A stretch of 64,000 nucleotides of DNA from Trileptium ribeirensis (Eukaryota > Nematoda > Enoplea > Enoplida > Thoracostomopsidae), in contig JASANE010011740.1 of NCBI GenBank assembly GCA_030248225.1, forward strand, positions 1 to 64,000, read 5' to 3'. Position numbers and translations under genes: made by a program. The notes beneath the pieces were generated by a model. It made no database searches. It saw only the letters and a program-made list of their open reading frames with translations, and was not told the origin of the DNA. This document shows positions 26,401 to 41,400 of this stretch, piece by piece (position 1 is the stretch's first letter; every line of letters begins with the position of its first letter).

Positions 26401-29400
26401 AAATATCTTAAGGACAGCTATAAGAGATTTTAGTTTGTAATGCATTGCTGTTAAAGACAAAAGTATCTTAAAGCCAACCGTAAGAGACTTCAAAACCTTG
26501 CGGATAGCTGTAAGAGACATTTGTCTCTTATAGCTGGTCATAAGAGACAATTTATAGTTTCTTGCAGCTAGCCGAAAGAGACAAAAATCTGTTGCGGCTA
26601 AGTGAAAGAGATTTAAGTTTGTTTTAGCTGGCTGTAAGAGATTTGTGTCTGTTGGCTTCTCCTTATTGTAAATCTTTGTCAAGCAGCCTGCAGCATTGGG
26701 TTCTGTATAATTACATTTTCAAGGATATGGTTAAATGTTTTTTTTAATTTGTCTCCAACAGTGTATGACCAGACTCAAGCGTTACTTGAAGCATTTTCAC
26801 CGACACCCGACTCGAATAGTGCATGAATAAAAGAACACGGGAGTGGTAGATTACAGAGTGGGCACCGTGCTGAGCCTTAACATGGGACGCTATTCGATCG
26901 TCAAAAGCTGGCCCCTCACTACGTTTCAATCAAATACCAATGTTTTAAAAAACCATTTGTGATACATATTCGTCATATTGTTAAAAGAAGCGCACGCAGT
27001 TAATAGTTGACATTAATTTCTTCTTAGCACCGGCGATATTGTCTTCGATACTTCAACTTCTTTATCAATCTTTATCGTATTCAAATATTTTTTTAAACTT
27101 CTGGATGACATAAGCGTTTTCATCACGTAGATCCTGGACTATATATTATAGTGCCCAGAATTATGACACTTTTTTGCTGTTATAATACACAGTTACTTAT
27201 TGTTGAAATCAATTACCCCAAATTATACATTGCCATGTTAAGTTTGTTGAAGAAGAATCAAAAATTTTGCCTTAATTTTATTATTTAAAACGTAAAACGT
27301 CCTAACAGCAATCTGTATGAAACTAAAATCTTATACAGCCAGCCTTAAGATATTTTTGTCTCTTACGGACGGCTGTAAGAGACAAAACTGTCCGGTTTTT
27401 GCACGCATTTTTCTGTGAAAGCTGCATTATATCGGTATTTTAGAATAGTTCTGTTGGAGTTTTTTATTATTTTGACAGAAATGTTATTAAGAATTCATTT
27501 AATAGTGACTTGGGTAAACTTAATAGCTCTATAATATAAGTTAAGATGTTATATTATTACATAGGGCTTGCAGATTGTATGTAGAATAATTCAGTGAGCA
27601 TTTTTCTGTTCTGCTGACATATGGTATTAAGATATCAAAAACCAATACATTACGTAGATGATAAATTACTATAAATTAGGATGTTATTTAGCAGTTCTGG
27701 TAATTCTATTCGGAATAATGCAGTGGAAGTTTTTCTGTTATGTTGAGAGATCGCATTAAGATGTCCTGAACCGAGGCGCTTAGTGATGAACCGAATCTTT
27801 TTTAAGACGTCCGTAATATTTAAGCTAAGCTATTACATTGGCATAATACTCGCCAAAAATAACTGTCGCTCGCTCGCGACTTGCGCGAGATTAGTTCTAA
27901 ATAAATTTGTTCTAAAAATAGAATATTTTATTTATTCAAATAGTTTCAAAATCTCGAGCGAGCCACTCGCTCGCGGCTCGCTTGATCTCGCTAGCTCGAT
28001 AAGCGGCAGTCATTTCTGGCGCATACTGTACTTTTACGAAAACTTCTATATTTTTGATCTTACAGCGCCAAACAAGTATAGTGTTCTCTATTATTACTCA
28101 TAACATGATATTTGTATTGAATAAACGATTGTCTAAAGTATCTTTATTCGAATACTGGTTTACCATACTGTCACACGTATTAAATTTGTCGCATTGTTTC
28201 TAATTTCAGGAAAGCAACAAGATCTTGGAAATTATGTAGTCGCTGCTTACATTTTGCTCGAGTATGCCAAGGTACGACGAATTTCTGTTTGTTATAATGT
28301 CACTGCTTGTAACACAGTGTTATAACTGTAATGGCGATTATGTTTACGGCGTGTTCAAACCAAAACGAAAGCGAATATAAATCACTCGTAATGTATAAAA
28401 AATGACAACCCCATCTCTAAGCACATTGATTTCCGCTAACGTATCATGTGTAATAGTATAAAAGTATAAAAATTAAACTATGTAGCAACTGGCTTCTTCA
28501 GAAAATTTGCCAGGGGATGATAAAGTGTGAATCCTCTGGTTCGCAACCAGGAGGCATGACGTGAGGGTATTGTTGCGCGACCTGGGGTGCAATGCTCTAA
28601 AATTCTCAAATTTCAGAGTTTTTCTTTCCAAACTGCAAAAATATATGAAACTCGCAATAAAAACTTTGTTAAGTCAATTGAGGTTAAAACAATTATTTAT
28701 CTTCAAACTTGATTTTTGAAAAATACTCGGGTGTTTTAATATGGGAGGCAAAAAATGCCATGTGGTATTGAATCAATAAAGCGCAAAATTTTAAACTTGG
28801 TGCACCCGTATTTACCGTATCACACTTTTGTCCCCTATTTTGACGAAACCCGTAGCAACGATTTTTAAGAAAACACAAACGATATACAATGATCATTTTC
28901 GCAGGCAACTCGTATGTACAACCAACTAATACAGACTCTGCTTCGTAATCACAAAACCACACGGTGGTAGCAAATATGTCGCCACTCACAAATGAAACGC
29001 ATTCTATGGTACTCGCGACTGTAAAAACAGGGAATCGATCGAGAGATGTGTAAAACATAAAATATAACAATTTCTCAAAGAAAAATTAGGAAAAATTTCT
29101 AAACACAAACTTTTTCTTTTTTACCCAAAAACATTTCCGCTCTGCATCAACTGCCCGTTAATGCCGTGTCTCATATTTTCGAGCCATTCCTCATCACTGC
29201 AAATTGATTAATTATTGGCTCCGTTCCGGTTTGATGCCATGTAGTCAATGATGCAGACGTTCTCAAGCGCGAACCCGGGATCTCCCTTGAACGAAATGAT
29301 GTGCCGCCGTCAGTCATACGTAATGATCCATTCTCCAGATGTAGCCAACTCGGTTTCATCATCAGGTTTTTGATACAGCATGGGCGTTCCGTCAAATCTT

Positions 29401-32400
29401 TGCTGTACATATATCGCTATTTCTACATGTTTCTCTTGAGCCGTCTCCCTTGTCAACTTCGGATGGTTTGGTGGGTTGTGAATGTGTGAAGCTGCAGCAA
29501 CCCGACCAATTAAATATTTTAAAGTGTACAGTTACAATCAGAATTAAGTGTTTACAAAATCGAACGCAGACGAAATCGAACGAAAATGCAATCGATCGAT
29601 CTTCGTTTAAGCGAAATTCGTTAAATTAAACGCAAACTAACATTTATTATTAAACCATTTTTCTTTATTTCAACACAATCGAAATTCGTTAAATTATCGA
29701 TTTTCGCTTAAACGCTCGATTTTCGTTTAAACGCAAACAATCGAAATCGAACGAAGCTTCAATCGATTTTTGAGCACTTAATTCTGATTGTAACTGTATA
29801 TAACTAGAAAATTAATTGTTAACAATATTATACGCCAGTGATGGTCCCCTTACCACAAACCGGAAAGTTGATCTTCAAACTCCGGGAAAACTGCTTCCGA
29901 AAAAGTGGGAGGACACTCATTCTGACCTGACCATTCACCGAAATTTTGTATCAACCGGGAGTTCCTGGTCCAAAACAAGGCGCACCGAATTTTGCCAGTA
30001 GCACTAATTGAGGTCTTCCCTCGGCTAAACCATCAGCTTCTAAATTAAAATGGATGTTAAAATGCGATATTCTTAGTGTAAATTTCTAAACTAGTTATTA
30101 AACTGTATTTAATGCTCTGTTGATGTTAACTGGGGTTTAACACAAAATTTTTTATAATTTCCGAAATTATTTATCGTAGTTTCAGTTTAGAAATGGAATT
30201 TTGGAAATGGAAAGTTGTTTTTATGGAATTTTTTTAGCGGCGGCATTAAAATTGTAGATCGTACCACATTGAACTACGGAGCACAAAGATTTGCCATGGG
30301 TGCCATTTTTAGATATAGAGAAACAAAAAGTGCCACAGGAAGCAAGAACCCCTCCGCCCCGCCAACTTGGGGATCTTAGTCTGCCGTGGTGTACAACTCA
30401 TGAAAAAAATTAACGGTAGCGGTTTGTTCATCAACTGTTATCATGACGCGTAGTTAAAGCTATGCCATTGTTAATTAAATGATTGAAAAAATAATAATCA
30501 ATGAAATGAAAAGAAGAATGTTAAAGAACATGCATTCAATCGATTGTCTAATATATATATATATTTTCTAGCATTTTTTCGAGTTGTGTCAGTATGCGTA
30601 CTTATGTAGCATGGATTATGCGTAGCTGCGACGTTCGGATTTGAAATAATGTAGGGTTGGTAAGACTGAGATTTCTGGTACATTCAGCTTCAATTTATTG
30701 TAGAGTCATATTGTTTAATTAAAAATGCCTCTTTGATATTGTATATATTATTTGATTTCTGTAGCTAAGCACTTGATTTATTTATGATGTGCGATAACAG
30801 TCATTCGGAGAGGGTGTTTTTGTTAGGACCGTTTTGCAAGTACTTGTATAACCTTTGAACATGATGCGTGTTGTACAGTACCCAATGTGTAAAACTCGTC
30901 TATTACCTTACCATAACCGTTGATGTATAAATTTACACATTTTGTTTGTACAGTGATTTCTGTTCGACTTATGTTGGAATATAACTATTTTATTGCTCAT
31001 CTTTGTCGTATTAGTCGGGTAGGAACAAATTTGCTTATACACATAGCCGCAAATTCAGCATTTAATTTTAAGACGGTACTTTAAATTATGATACTTTGTG
31101 GTTAATAAATTTAGTCGGTACAAGTTGCGTGTATTTGATGTTGAACCTGGGAATAACCTTCTGCAACGATTTTACTAGCCACTACTTGAAAATGCTTGAG
31201 TTTTAATCCGGCAATATGTTTTCGACTGATCATCGGCCATTGGTTTGATATTAGTAGTTAAAACTAGATGCCTCTTTTCACAGTATGTAAATGGCATCTC
31301 GCTTGAGATGCTGAACGCGATTGTTTGCTTAAATACAGTTACAATCAAAATTATGTGCACAAAAAATCGAACGCAGGTGAAATCGAAAAATATTGCAGTC
31401 GAAATATTATCTTCGTTTAAAGGAAATTCGCTAAATTAAACGCAAACTAACGTTCTTTATTAAATTAATTTTATAACGCTACCGAAATTCGTTGATTATA
31501 CGTGAACTGAAATATTTTTATTAAACTACTTTTATTTTAACACAATTGAAATTTGTTAAATTAATCGCAAACGGTCGATTTTCATATCAACGAAGACGAT
31601 TTATATCGAACCAAAATTCGTTCCATTTTTTAGCACTAAATTCTGATTTATAACTGATTAAGGTAACAATAATTTGCTTCATGCGATAGTTTTGTACAGT
31701 CAATGCCAGACATAACTGTTGTCTTTCAAGCGACCCAACACTTAGCCAGCAGTGTTAGAGCAAGCATCAGACGAACGAAGAGCTAGCATCGAGGGAGCTA
31801 CAATCATTTCGGACAGGCACTGTATAATATTCAGATCGTTAGGATGAACTACATTGCACTTCATAATAATTAATTATTACAAGTTGTGATTGTGCTGTGT
31901 TGCCTAGGATAAAATAATGGAAAAATAATATGTTTTGATTTTCGTTGCATCTCATTATTATATAACGTATTCTTTGAAGAATAATTACATAATGATTTAA
32001 AGATTTGGTAAAATATGCTTGGAGTGTACATTAAATTATCAAATTTTGTTTCTGTTCAAGGATTTGGACGCATGCATAACGACACTAATCGCAGGTGGAA
32101 TGTGGAAGGATGCCATTGTTAAGGTATGCTGTTTAAGTTATAGTATAGTCACCGGTAAAGTCAAACCCAGATTTTCGGTTTTTATAAATTGTACGGTAAA
32201 TTTCATATATACGCTTTGTATGCGGGAAAATTTCTAAGTGAACACAAAGTGAATTAGGCAAGTGAAACTTTACGGCCTTGCTGGACGCTCATGCGTCACA
32301 ATCGTCGTATGCGTAAGGTATCGTGGTAAAGTGAAAGCTTATATATTTTTCGTTTACTGGCTTCTCACATCATCTAAGTAGTACTTGGCCCCCCAACCGC

Positions 32401-35400
32401 TACCTGAACATACGTGGTGATTTACTGCCACGTTAGTTTTGAGAAATTCGTGCCCCCAGGCTAGCTGGAGGTCTCATAATTTTATTTTATCGTTAATTTC
32501 ATTTTATCGTGTTTTATACTGCTTGACGAAATGTTTGCGGTACCTTTTGTTGTATTTATTATTCGCATATTAAAAATGCGTATTTCATCTTAATTTACCG
32601 TAGGAATTTGTTATGAAACAGCGGTGATAACAATGCTAAATAAAAATTACGATTACATTTTGAGCATGTCGCAAGAGGGCGCCTCTACCTCCACATAGCG
32701 GTGAGGTCAAATTCCATCACTTCTGAAATCTCATCCGAACTGCCCCTCTTTCGACATGCTCGAAATGTAGTTATTTTTTATTTCGCACTGTTACCGCTAT
32801 TAGTACGGAGAAGTTGTGGACATTAGTTTTATCATGTGTGTCTGCGAGTGAGAAAACTGTTAAAGTACCTTGTTGTGTAGAAAAATCTAGTCAAAATTCG
32901 GAGTGACCTATATAATATGTCATGAATTATATGAATTCTGTATTTTTGAAGAAGGTATCGCTGTGACGGCACTTTTAGGTCGCTAGTATTATTTTGTTTA
33001 TATTTTGCTAGTTGCTATTCAGAAATTTGCCTTGTCTGGACCAAATTAAATATTATCGCGGACGACGTGTGCTGATGCACGAGTAAATGTTTCTTGATTA
33101 GGCAACGGTGATTCTTTTTCAATATCACGAATTCAATCGCGCGATATTTGTGTTCGCAAGCAAAAATTCTATCCCCAAGTAAATGTATCTTTGTTGCTAA
33201 ACTAAAACAGCAGATTTTGCTCCGGCGGACTAACAAACATGCCAAATTTAACATTTTTGGCTAAAAATGCCGAAATTTATCCTGTGGAGTTTAGAATTAT
33301 TAAAAAAATTAAAGGACCTTGAACCAGATAAACTCGGGGAATCACCCCATGTACTTTCAGCTGCCATAGTTTCTATTGTAGAACCATGCAGATTTAGAGC
33401 ACCAGATATTTTTGTAGTACAGAGAAACCATAATGGCACTGATATTCTAAGAAGGTCTTCAAACCCACATACTGGCTTCTCCAAATTGGTCATGGTAAGC
33501 GTCTGGTATTTTGCGGCTCCCTATAACGGTTCGTGCCTCCAGACAAAATAATTGACTTGTTTGGTTCAGTGCCCTCTGGCAATTGTTTATTTCTCCAGGT
33601 AAAATGCCTACTTTCCGTCGATAAGAATACTGACAGTATTTTTTCAAAAATCCAATTTCGAAGCTGGAAAGATACGAAAACATTAGTTAAACATTGCTAC
33701 GGTGAATTTTTGAAATTGCTGCGAAATCTATAAAGACTCCGACGCATTTGCCTACCTTCGATTTTGAAAAAACCTGTATGGAAACAATGTTTTTGTTGCT
33801 GTGACAGGATAGTGCTTTCTGCGTACTTGAGTGTATGTTGTGCTAGATCTAGTGTTGTGACTCTTCATTTTAGTGATTCTGCTTTCTCAATCTGATTCGT
33901 TCACAAAGTATGTACTGTTAAATCGGATAAACTACGGTGTTTACGTATGACTTTGTAGAGGAAGAATAAATTTTGAGCAATTTTCAAAAGGTACAGGTGC
34001 ATTTTAAAGGTGGACCATCTTTAAATGATAATAGAATTATTTTAATTACGTAGTGGCCGTAGAATATTGTAAGTTGTAAATATATACAGATAGAACTCGG
34101 TCAACGTGTTGACGAATTTCGAAGCAAGATTGAATCATCATTTTGCGATAAACGCGCAGCAATCCTTGCATCTTTGGAACAGCAATCTCAGCAATTTGTT
34201 ACGTACAAAAATCGCCTTTTGGAAGTCCGTCGCAACAAGCGAGACCGCTTTGAATCTTGGCAAAACACAGGTAATCTGATATTAATCTATGTTATTGTAA
34301 ATGATAATAGCGTAATAAAAGTTAATTTATTATTACTATGTGTTATGCATACGCTAACGATTAACGTATGTAATAAATGGATTGCCATATAAGAGTCTCG
34401 TTTAGCAAGGTCTGTGACTGGACGGGTATGTTTGTATAAATCAACGTTTGAAACATGAATTAGATATTTTCTCTAAATCCATACCGCATTGTAATGTATT
34501 ATAGTTTTCGTGTTATCTAAGCAGCTACAAAATAAACTATCCAGTCAATATGGGGGCCAATAAACCATTTGGGACTAATATTGGTATAATCTTTTCAAAC
34601 ACAGTACAGCAGCTCCATTGCATTGGATGTAACATTGTTTCTACTGTTTGCTGTGCAGTTCAGTGTGAATCTTCCAGCTACACAAGTTCGTTTCCTGCTT
34701 AGTGATATTTTAGAAACAATAATAATTATGCTTTAATTCGGAATCAATACTGGTTTGAGTTGTGCAAACGCCGCTGAGATGCATGAATATGAAATAAATC
34801 CTATTATTTGAAGATTCATAATTTTTCCTAGACTCACAATAAATTCGCATAATTAATCGTTGACCATACGAATAGAACAGTATACACGATATCAATGTTG
34901 TCGTGACACAATAACAGAATGTGAGCCACGTGAATGAACATAGTACCTTTATTGAAAAAACTCTTTTTGTTATGCTGAGTAGGTTGAACAATATTGTATC
35001 TGACGTTGCGCAAAATTTTTCGGTGTCCCATCTGTGGAAGAAGTATTTTTGGGCTCAATTTTCGTGGCTCAGACCCCATACCCTCCATGACATAATGTTT
35101 ATATTTTAGGAATCGTAGCGAGTACGATAAAGTAAAACATGGATAAGACATTAGTCTCGCAGAGTATTATTATCATCGTGCTCTGCCAGCATAACCTCAG
35201 ACTCCGAACGGCTATTACTCACTGCACATAATAATCTGAACGCTTGATTCAAACTGGGAATAAAGCCAGGGACAAAAATAAGTGCACAGAAAAACAGATG
35301 CAACAACGTTCGTTTATAAACGGACATTACAGCGTTCGTTGGCGTTTACGTTCGTTTATAAACGAACGCAAAATTCGTTCTACATTACGACAAATTTTGT

Positions 35401-38400
35401 TAACGTTTACGTTCGTTTGTAAACGAATGTTCTAACGTTCGTCCGTGCTTCGCGGTCGTTTTTATGCATTTTTTGTCCGTGTAAATCATTGTAGCCTTGT
35501 GAAACTTGTAATATTAAAGAAACTTTACAGACATTAGGCGCACATCTGTAGTAGCAGTGCCACTGAAATTAGAGACAATTATCTTTGTTTATAGAACCAT
35601 TGGATCTGGATCTCACTTGAGCTTTCACCAAAGCGGAAATAAACTTTCATGTTGTTCTATGTGAATTTCGGGTGATGCTAAATCTAACTAGGACCGGACG
35701 TAGCTGGCACATTTTTGCTTAATATTAGATATTTCTATAACTGATCCATAATGTTATCCACAACCTAATGTTATCCACAACCTAATGTTATCTATCGACT
35801 ATCATCGTAGACTGTACTCGCCACAGTTGACCGCGTTTTGTGAGCCAGCGAGCAGCCAGCGAACAATACCCAAATTATAAAGTCTCAGAGCAGAATGTTA
35901 TTTCCCATCGAGAAAGTACCGACTGAGAAATGACCGAGTAGCGATTATTTGTGGATAGTACTGTACGTAGCGTTAGCGGAACAGCAAACATTAATTGCCA
36001 TTACAGTCGGTTCTTTGGTCTCCTACAAAAATTTGTACATTATTTAAAGAGGTTGGTAGTTGGCAAACTATTGTTTAAAACTATTAGTAGTTTAGAACAA
36101 TTTTAATCTTAATATTTTGCTGCACTAGTTTTCAACCATAATTTATTTGTGGCAGTAGCTACCCAACAATATAAGTTATCGTAGGCAGTAATAATTGAAT
36201 TCGATTGGAATGAGCGAGCGAGCGAAGCGAGCGAGTGGAACGAGAATTTTCAATTTTGGCTCTGGAGGGGGTTGAGGAGGTCCTGTCTGTGTGTGTCTGT
36301 GTGTCGCACCTGGATCTCGATAACGGTTGGGCGGATTTTGTCGAACCGCAATGGTCGATTTAGGTGTAGTGGTGGAGCCCGATTTTTGAATTTTTTTGCC
36401 ATGAGAAAAGTTATGGTGCAAAAGTCATTTTGGCCCATTTTTCGGGCATCCCCTCCAGTTTTTGCGAATTTTCTCAATAAGTACACGAGGTATCCGCAAA
36501 CTAATAGGTCTATTCCATGTAGCTTTACCATGGCTTTTCAATGATATATAACAAGTTTTTCAACTACTTCCCAATCTGAAGTCTATAAGCTTAGAGTTGG
36601 CGCCAAATTTCATATTTGGTGAAAAGCTTGGGAAATGCACCTAAATGTGTGTTTTTTGTTGCTTTTAGTGTTTTATATGGGGTTTTCTGGGCAGATAAAC
36701 TCATTGCAAGTGTTAAAAATATTGTTGGGCAATTATTTTTTACACTCCTGGTTCATACTTGGCATAAAAAATGACGTTTTCGAAATTTTTGGTGAGAAGT
36801 CGTGGGAAAAGCACCTGAATTTGTGTTTATTGTTGGTTTCAGTGTCGGATATGGGGTTTTCTGGGCCGACAAGCTCATTGCGAGTGTCAAAAATATTGTG
36901 TGGCAAATGTTTTTCACACTTCTGCTTCGGGGGATTGTTCTCACCACTCGAATTCTGGCTCGCAAGCGAGCTTCACTAGTTTAGTTAATGTTTCGAACAA
37001 TGTACCTATGTAGTACATACACTAGAAGTGTCAAACGTTTCGTTAAAAACGCGTTCCTACGACCAAGCTAATAGTGAAGCCGTGGATGTGCTGCTTAATT
37101 CATTTTGGGGTTATAGTGCATTATTGTTAATATCTGGACCTATGTAGAATATTGCTAGATTATTATACGAATATTTAAACAACATAACAGTGTCGTTTTA
37201 AAAATGTAAATGTGATATAACACTACAATATTTATTTTTATGTTGTCAACTAAAACGATGCATCTTTTTCTAGGAGGCACAGTAGACGAGTTGGAAGCGT
37301 GCGAAATTTACAGCGAAGTAACAACAGCAACTCTGTCGTCGGCCAAGAGTGGAACGTCTAAAACCAGCAGGTAATTTTTAGCCTGTTCGCAGCCCTCCAA
37401 AAGTGATGGGAACCTCAGGAGCCCCCATATTGATTCTCGTGGGAAATTTCAAAGTGGGGGATAAATTTTGATTAAAAACTCTAATTATTTCCATATTTTT
37501 ATGTAGTTTTACTGTCGTACAAGCATTTTTAGGTTTTAAAACGCCTTTTTAGCATTGGAAATAGTGGTAATTGACGTTTTAAAACCATATTGCGTACATA
37601 GAAAATGAATTTAGAGACATAAAAATTTTGGATTTAGTTTAACAATGGTGGCTTGGAAATTGGGGTTCGCCCCACCCCTCCCCCTCTGTGGACAGTCAAG
37701 TGTTTCTACTAAAATGGTAACTTAAATACTATTCTAAGTGACCAGTAATAATAATACTAGGCAGCTCACATTACCGATTTCTGTGGCTTTATTGAAACCA
37801 TTCATTACGATCTAAAAATGTTACATCTTTTCTGAGCATCACGCAAGCAACTTAACTTAGGTTTTTGGTTTGCCAACTATACCATTGGCCCTTAATGATA
37901 TTATATTGAAAGAAATACGTAATTTTTGTATTAAATCCATAGCTTTGTGTTGAAAAGGGTGATAACTCATAATACTAACTTTCTCTAGCCAAAATATACA
38001 GTCCGTGCCATAAATAAGAGTCGTGTTTCGAACGACTTCAAGCGAACATTGAACAGTGTTGAACTACTTTAACGATTTTATTATTAACACAGATATTTTT
38101 ATTGGAATTCATTTACACGTTCAATCACATTTAACTGATACATAGTACCTAACACGGTTGGAACAGATGTCGAACGTATTGGACCAGATTTAGAACGGAC
38201 ATCGAACAAGCTTATAAGGGCAGCGACCGAACAGGGGTCATTTCTGGCAGGGACTGTAATCCCGTTATAGTTAGTGCCTTTTCTATTTTTGGTCATGTCT
38301 AAGCAAAAGGTGCGAAGCCGACCGTCCAAACGACTTTCTATTCGTAATCTGTCATATTTAATTCTGATCAATAAGTCTGCTTGGATCAGTGGCAAAAACA

Positions 38401-41400
38401 GTATATCGATAATGTTTCACATTGTGTAATTACTGTTGCAATCGGAATCAAGTGCTCAGAAATCGAACGAAGTTTCGTCCAATCTTGATTGTTTTCGTTT
38501 AACGAAAATCGATCGTTTAAACGAAAATCGATTAATTTAACGAATATCGTTTGCTTCAAAATAAAAAATTAATTTAATAAAAAATGAGTTCGCTCTAAAT
38601 TTAGCTAATTTTGATTGTATTAAAATGAAAAACATTTTAGTAAAAAAGTGTTCGTTTGCGTTTAATATAACGAATTTCTATTAAACGAAAGTCGCTCGAT
38701 TGTGGATTGTATCATCGTTTGATTTCGTCTGCGATCGATTTTATGTGCACTTAATTCTGATTGTAACTGTAGTTTATTTCATACATTATTAATATCATTA
38801 TTTTCTTTGATAAAACATGCTAAATTTTGCTATATTCATACTGCCTTCTAAATACTTAAGTTTACCTGTTTATAATCGTAAAACTTGCAACAGTTTATGG
38901 CGCAGGTTATTACTACTTTGTTTAGGATTTATATACACTACTTATAAATAACATTATGTTATACGGTTATATAGTGGTGATACAAAGCTAATAGTTTGTA
39001 GTGTATCGGTTGTAATCATTCATCCAAATTTTATACCTTGTATCATGTATGGAAAAGAAAACTATTATGTGGTTATCGATTATGAAGCAGTATAATTTTC
39101 AGTGTTTGTAAAGATGCAAGTGTCATGGATTAAATAAGAGTTTCAAAAATCATCAGTTGTATTTCTGTCTACGAAAACGGTCGTTGAAATTTTAGGCCGC
39201 TTGAAGTTGAGGTATCAACTTAAATAATGAGTCTCTGTTAAAATAGATTTCATTTGCAGCAGTGTAATTTATGGCCGAATTTAAACCACTGTAGTAGAAA
39301 TTACCGTTTCAAAATATTAAAAACAGGTCAGTAATGTATGTGGCATACTGTCGGTAATATTAAAAGAGTAGTGTATTTTTAATCTGGGCTCTCCAAATTG
39401 GGGGCTTTGATTTCAAGTGCCGCCTGGCAAAATCCAGTTTGTGCACATCCTACAGTATGTTATTTTCTTTCTCCTTTTTCTAGCATGATTGGTGGGTTAT
39501 TAAATTTGACCCTTATGTATTTGGGTCATATTTTTTGTAGAGTACCTCGTAATCCGGGTTATTAAAGGATATGTTTTTCTTATTGTTCTTTTCATTTTCC
39601 TTTTATTCTATTGTTCTAGCTTGGTTATTGGATCATAACTTTTGAATCCATGAATTTTGAATCCTTATGCTTTCAATGGGTTCCCTCAAAATTTCATAGC
39701 AGGGTCCTCCATAAACTTAGAAAATTTACAACGGGAGTGCACCTTCAAACATATTTTGGCTAAAGTTTGAGGCGCTAAACTATTAGGACACAATTTGACA
39801 GCACTTCGAGTTAGTTTTTATTATCCTTTTTATTATTGTGGTCATTCAGCTTTTGCTTTTCATCAAACGTATTATATGGAGCAATGTTAATATATTTTTA
39901 CGATTTCGGCATGACCGGTGAAGACCCGCGCTGAGCGAAGGTTAGTGGCTCCGAAAATCGCGAAGCCGGGTCGCGACTGGCGTAAAGCGACCATTACTGT
40001 ATGAGCAAGCTGATTTAGTTGGACTCCGTGAATCTCTAAACATGAAGACCGATTTGTTGTTTCATCAGAAATAGGAATGAAGTTTAGTTCTAACTATCTT
40101 TGTGCGCAGAGCTTGCAGTACTTTCCGTAACGCATGTAGACACAGCGGTGTTTGCTTGATACATTCTGTTAATAAAAACATGTTAAACTATTTAAAAAAG
40201 ACGTTATATAAGAACTCCATGGCCATTATTTAATGGAAACTAAGCAAGCTAATAATTATATCACCGTTTCAGCCTATCTCGCGAAAAGCAAAGAAAAAAA
40301 TCTGAGAAGAAACGTGTGAGCCTTAAGCCTGGCTCCCCATATGAAGATCTTGCGTTGCTAGAACAGCTACATCAGATTGTATCTGTTGTGGAATGTTGCA
40401 AAGGTATGTTTTCCTAACGCCACAAGACAATAACAAAAGAACATAATTTATCATTGCTTGCACCTTATTATGTAGCAGTTTTTTTTATAAAAGTACGACA
40501 CTCTTGACCAATTGCTAATATGAACAATAATGGTGTGGTATTTTTGCCCATATGTACTTATTCTTTGCCTTTGCTTCATTTCTAAAATGTTTTGATTGTA
40601 AGATATATTACAAATGATGAAACTTGTGTTTTCTCCACGAAATTATTGAGCCTTAAAACTGTGCTGTTTTAGGGTGTTCAAAACGAATTGTGCGATATGC
40701 TTAGACCGCAAAGCGGTTGTGTGCTTAAAGATAAATTACTGTGTTACTGCATGCAGTTCACCGTTAACGGTTTGGTATTTTTTCAGCTTTACTATTCTGG
40801 CCACTCCAAACTTCGGAAATTAAAGCCGGGTGGGGCCGGCTCTCCTGCCAGGGGTGCCGGATTTTGCCGCGGGGCCAATTTTTTTGCCGGATTTTGTCGC
40901 GTTAAGACGTAAATTTTTCTCAGCAGGGGCCTTTGAGCAGGGGGATACCTGAATTGTTGCCGGGGGTACCTCCGTTTTGCCGGGGGCAGCCGAAAATGCC
41001 GAGGGCCCCCGCCCCCTACTTAAGGCTAGCCAGCTATTAACTTGCTACTATTAATAATGTGCTTATTGTTTATAAGTGGCAGTTTTAGTTTATATTAAAG
41101 TATTTGTATTTATTACTTGCTTAGTAGGCACTATAAGGCATGATACTAAAAACATGTTCACACGCTCTAACTTTTTGCTCAAATTTTGAGCTCAAAATTT
41201 GACGGAGAATTTTAAAGCAAAATTGCGATATTTCAAAATTTGCTAAAAAAATTTGAGCTCAAACGGTATCAGACAATGCATATCCTCGATAATTGGCTGC
41301 TGGAACATCGTTTAGGCCTGGAGAAACTATAAGACATGATACTTACGCAGACAGAAATGGAAGGCAAAAATTTACTTGGGCGGTTTGTACATTTACTGCT

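Noticed and set aside
33267..33551. 94-codon plus-strand frame
   Set aside because: No domain, no splice sites linking it to ELP1, and overlapped by a similar-sized frame on the other strand.
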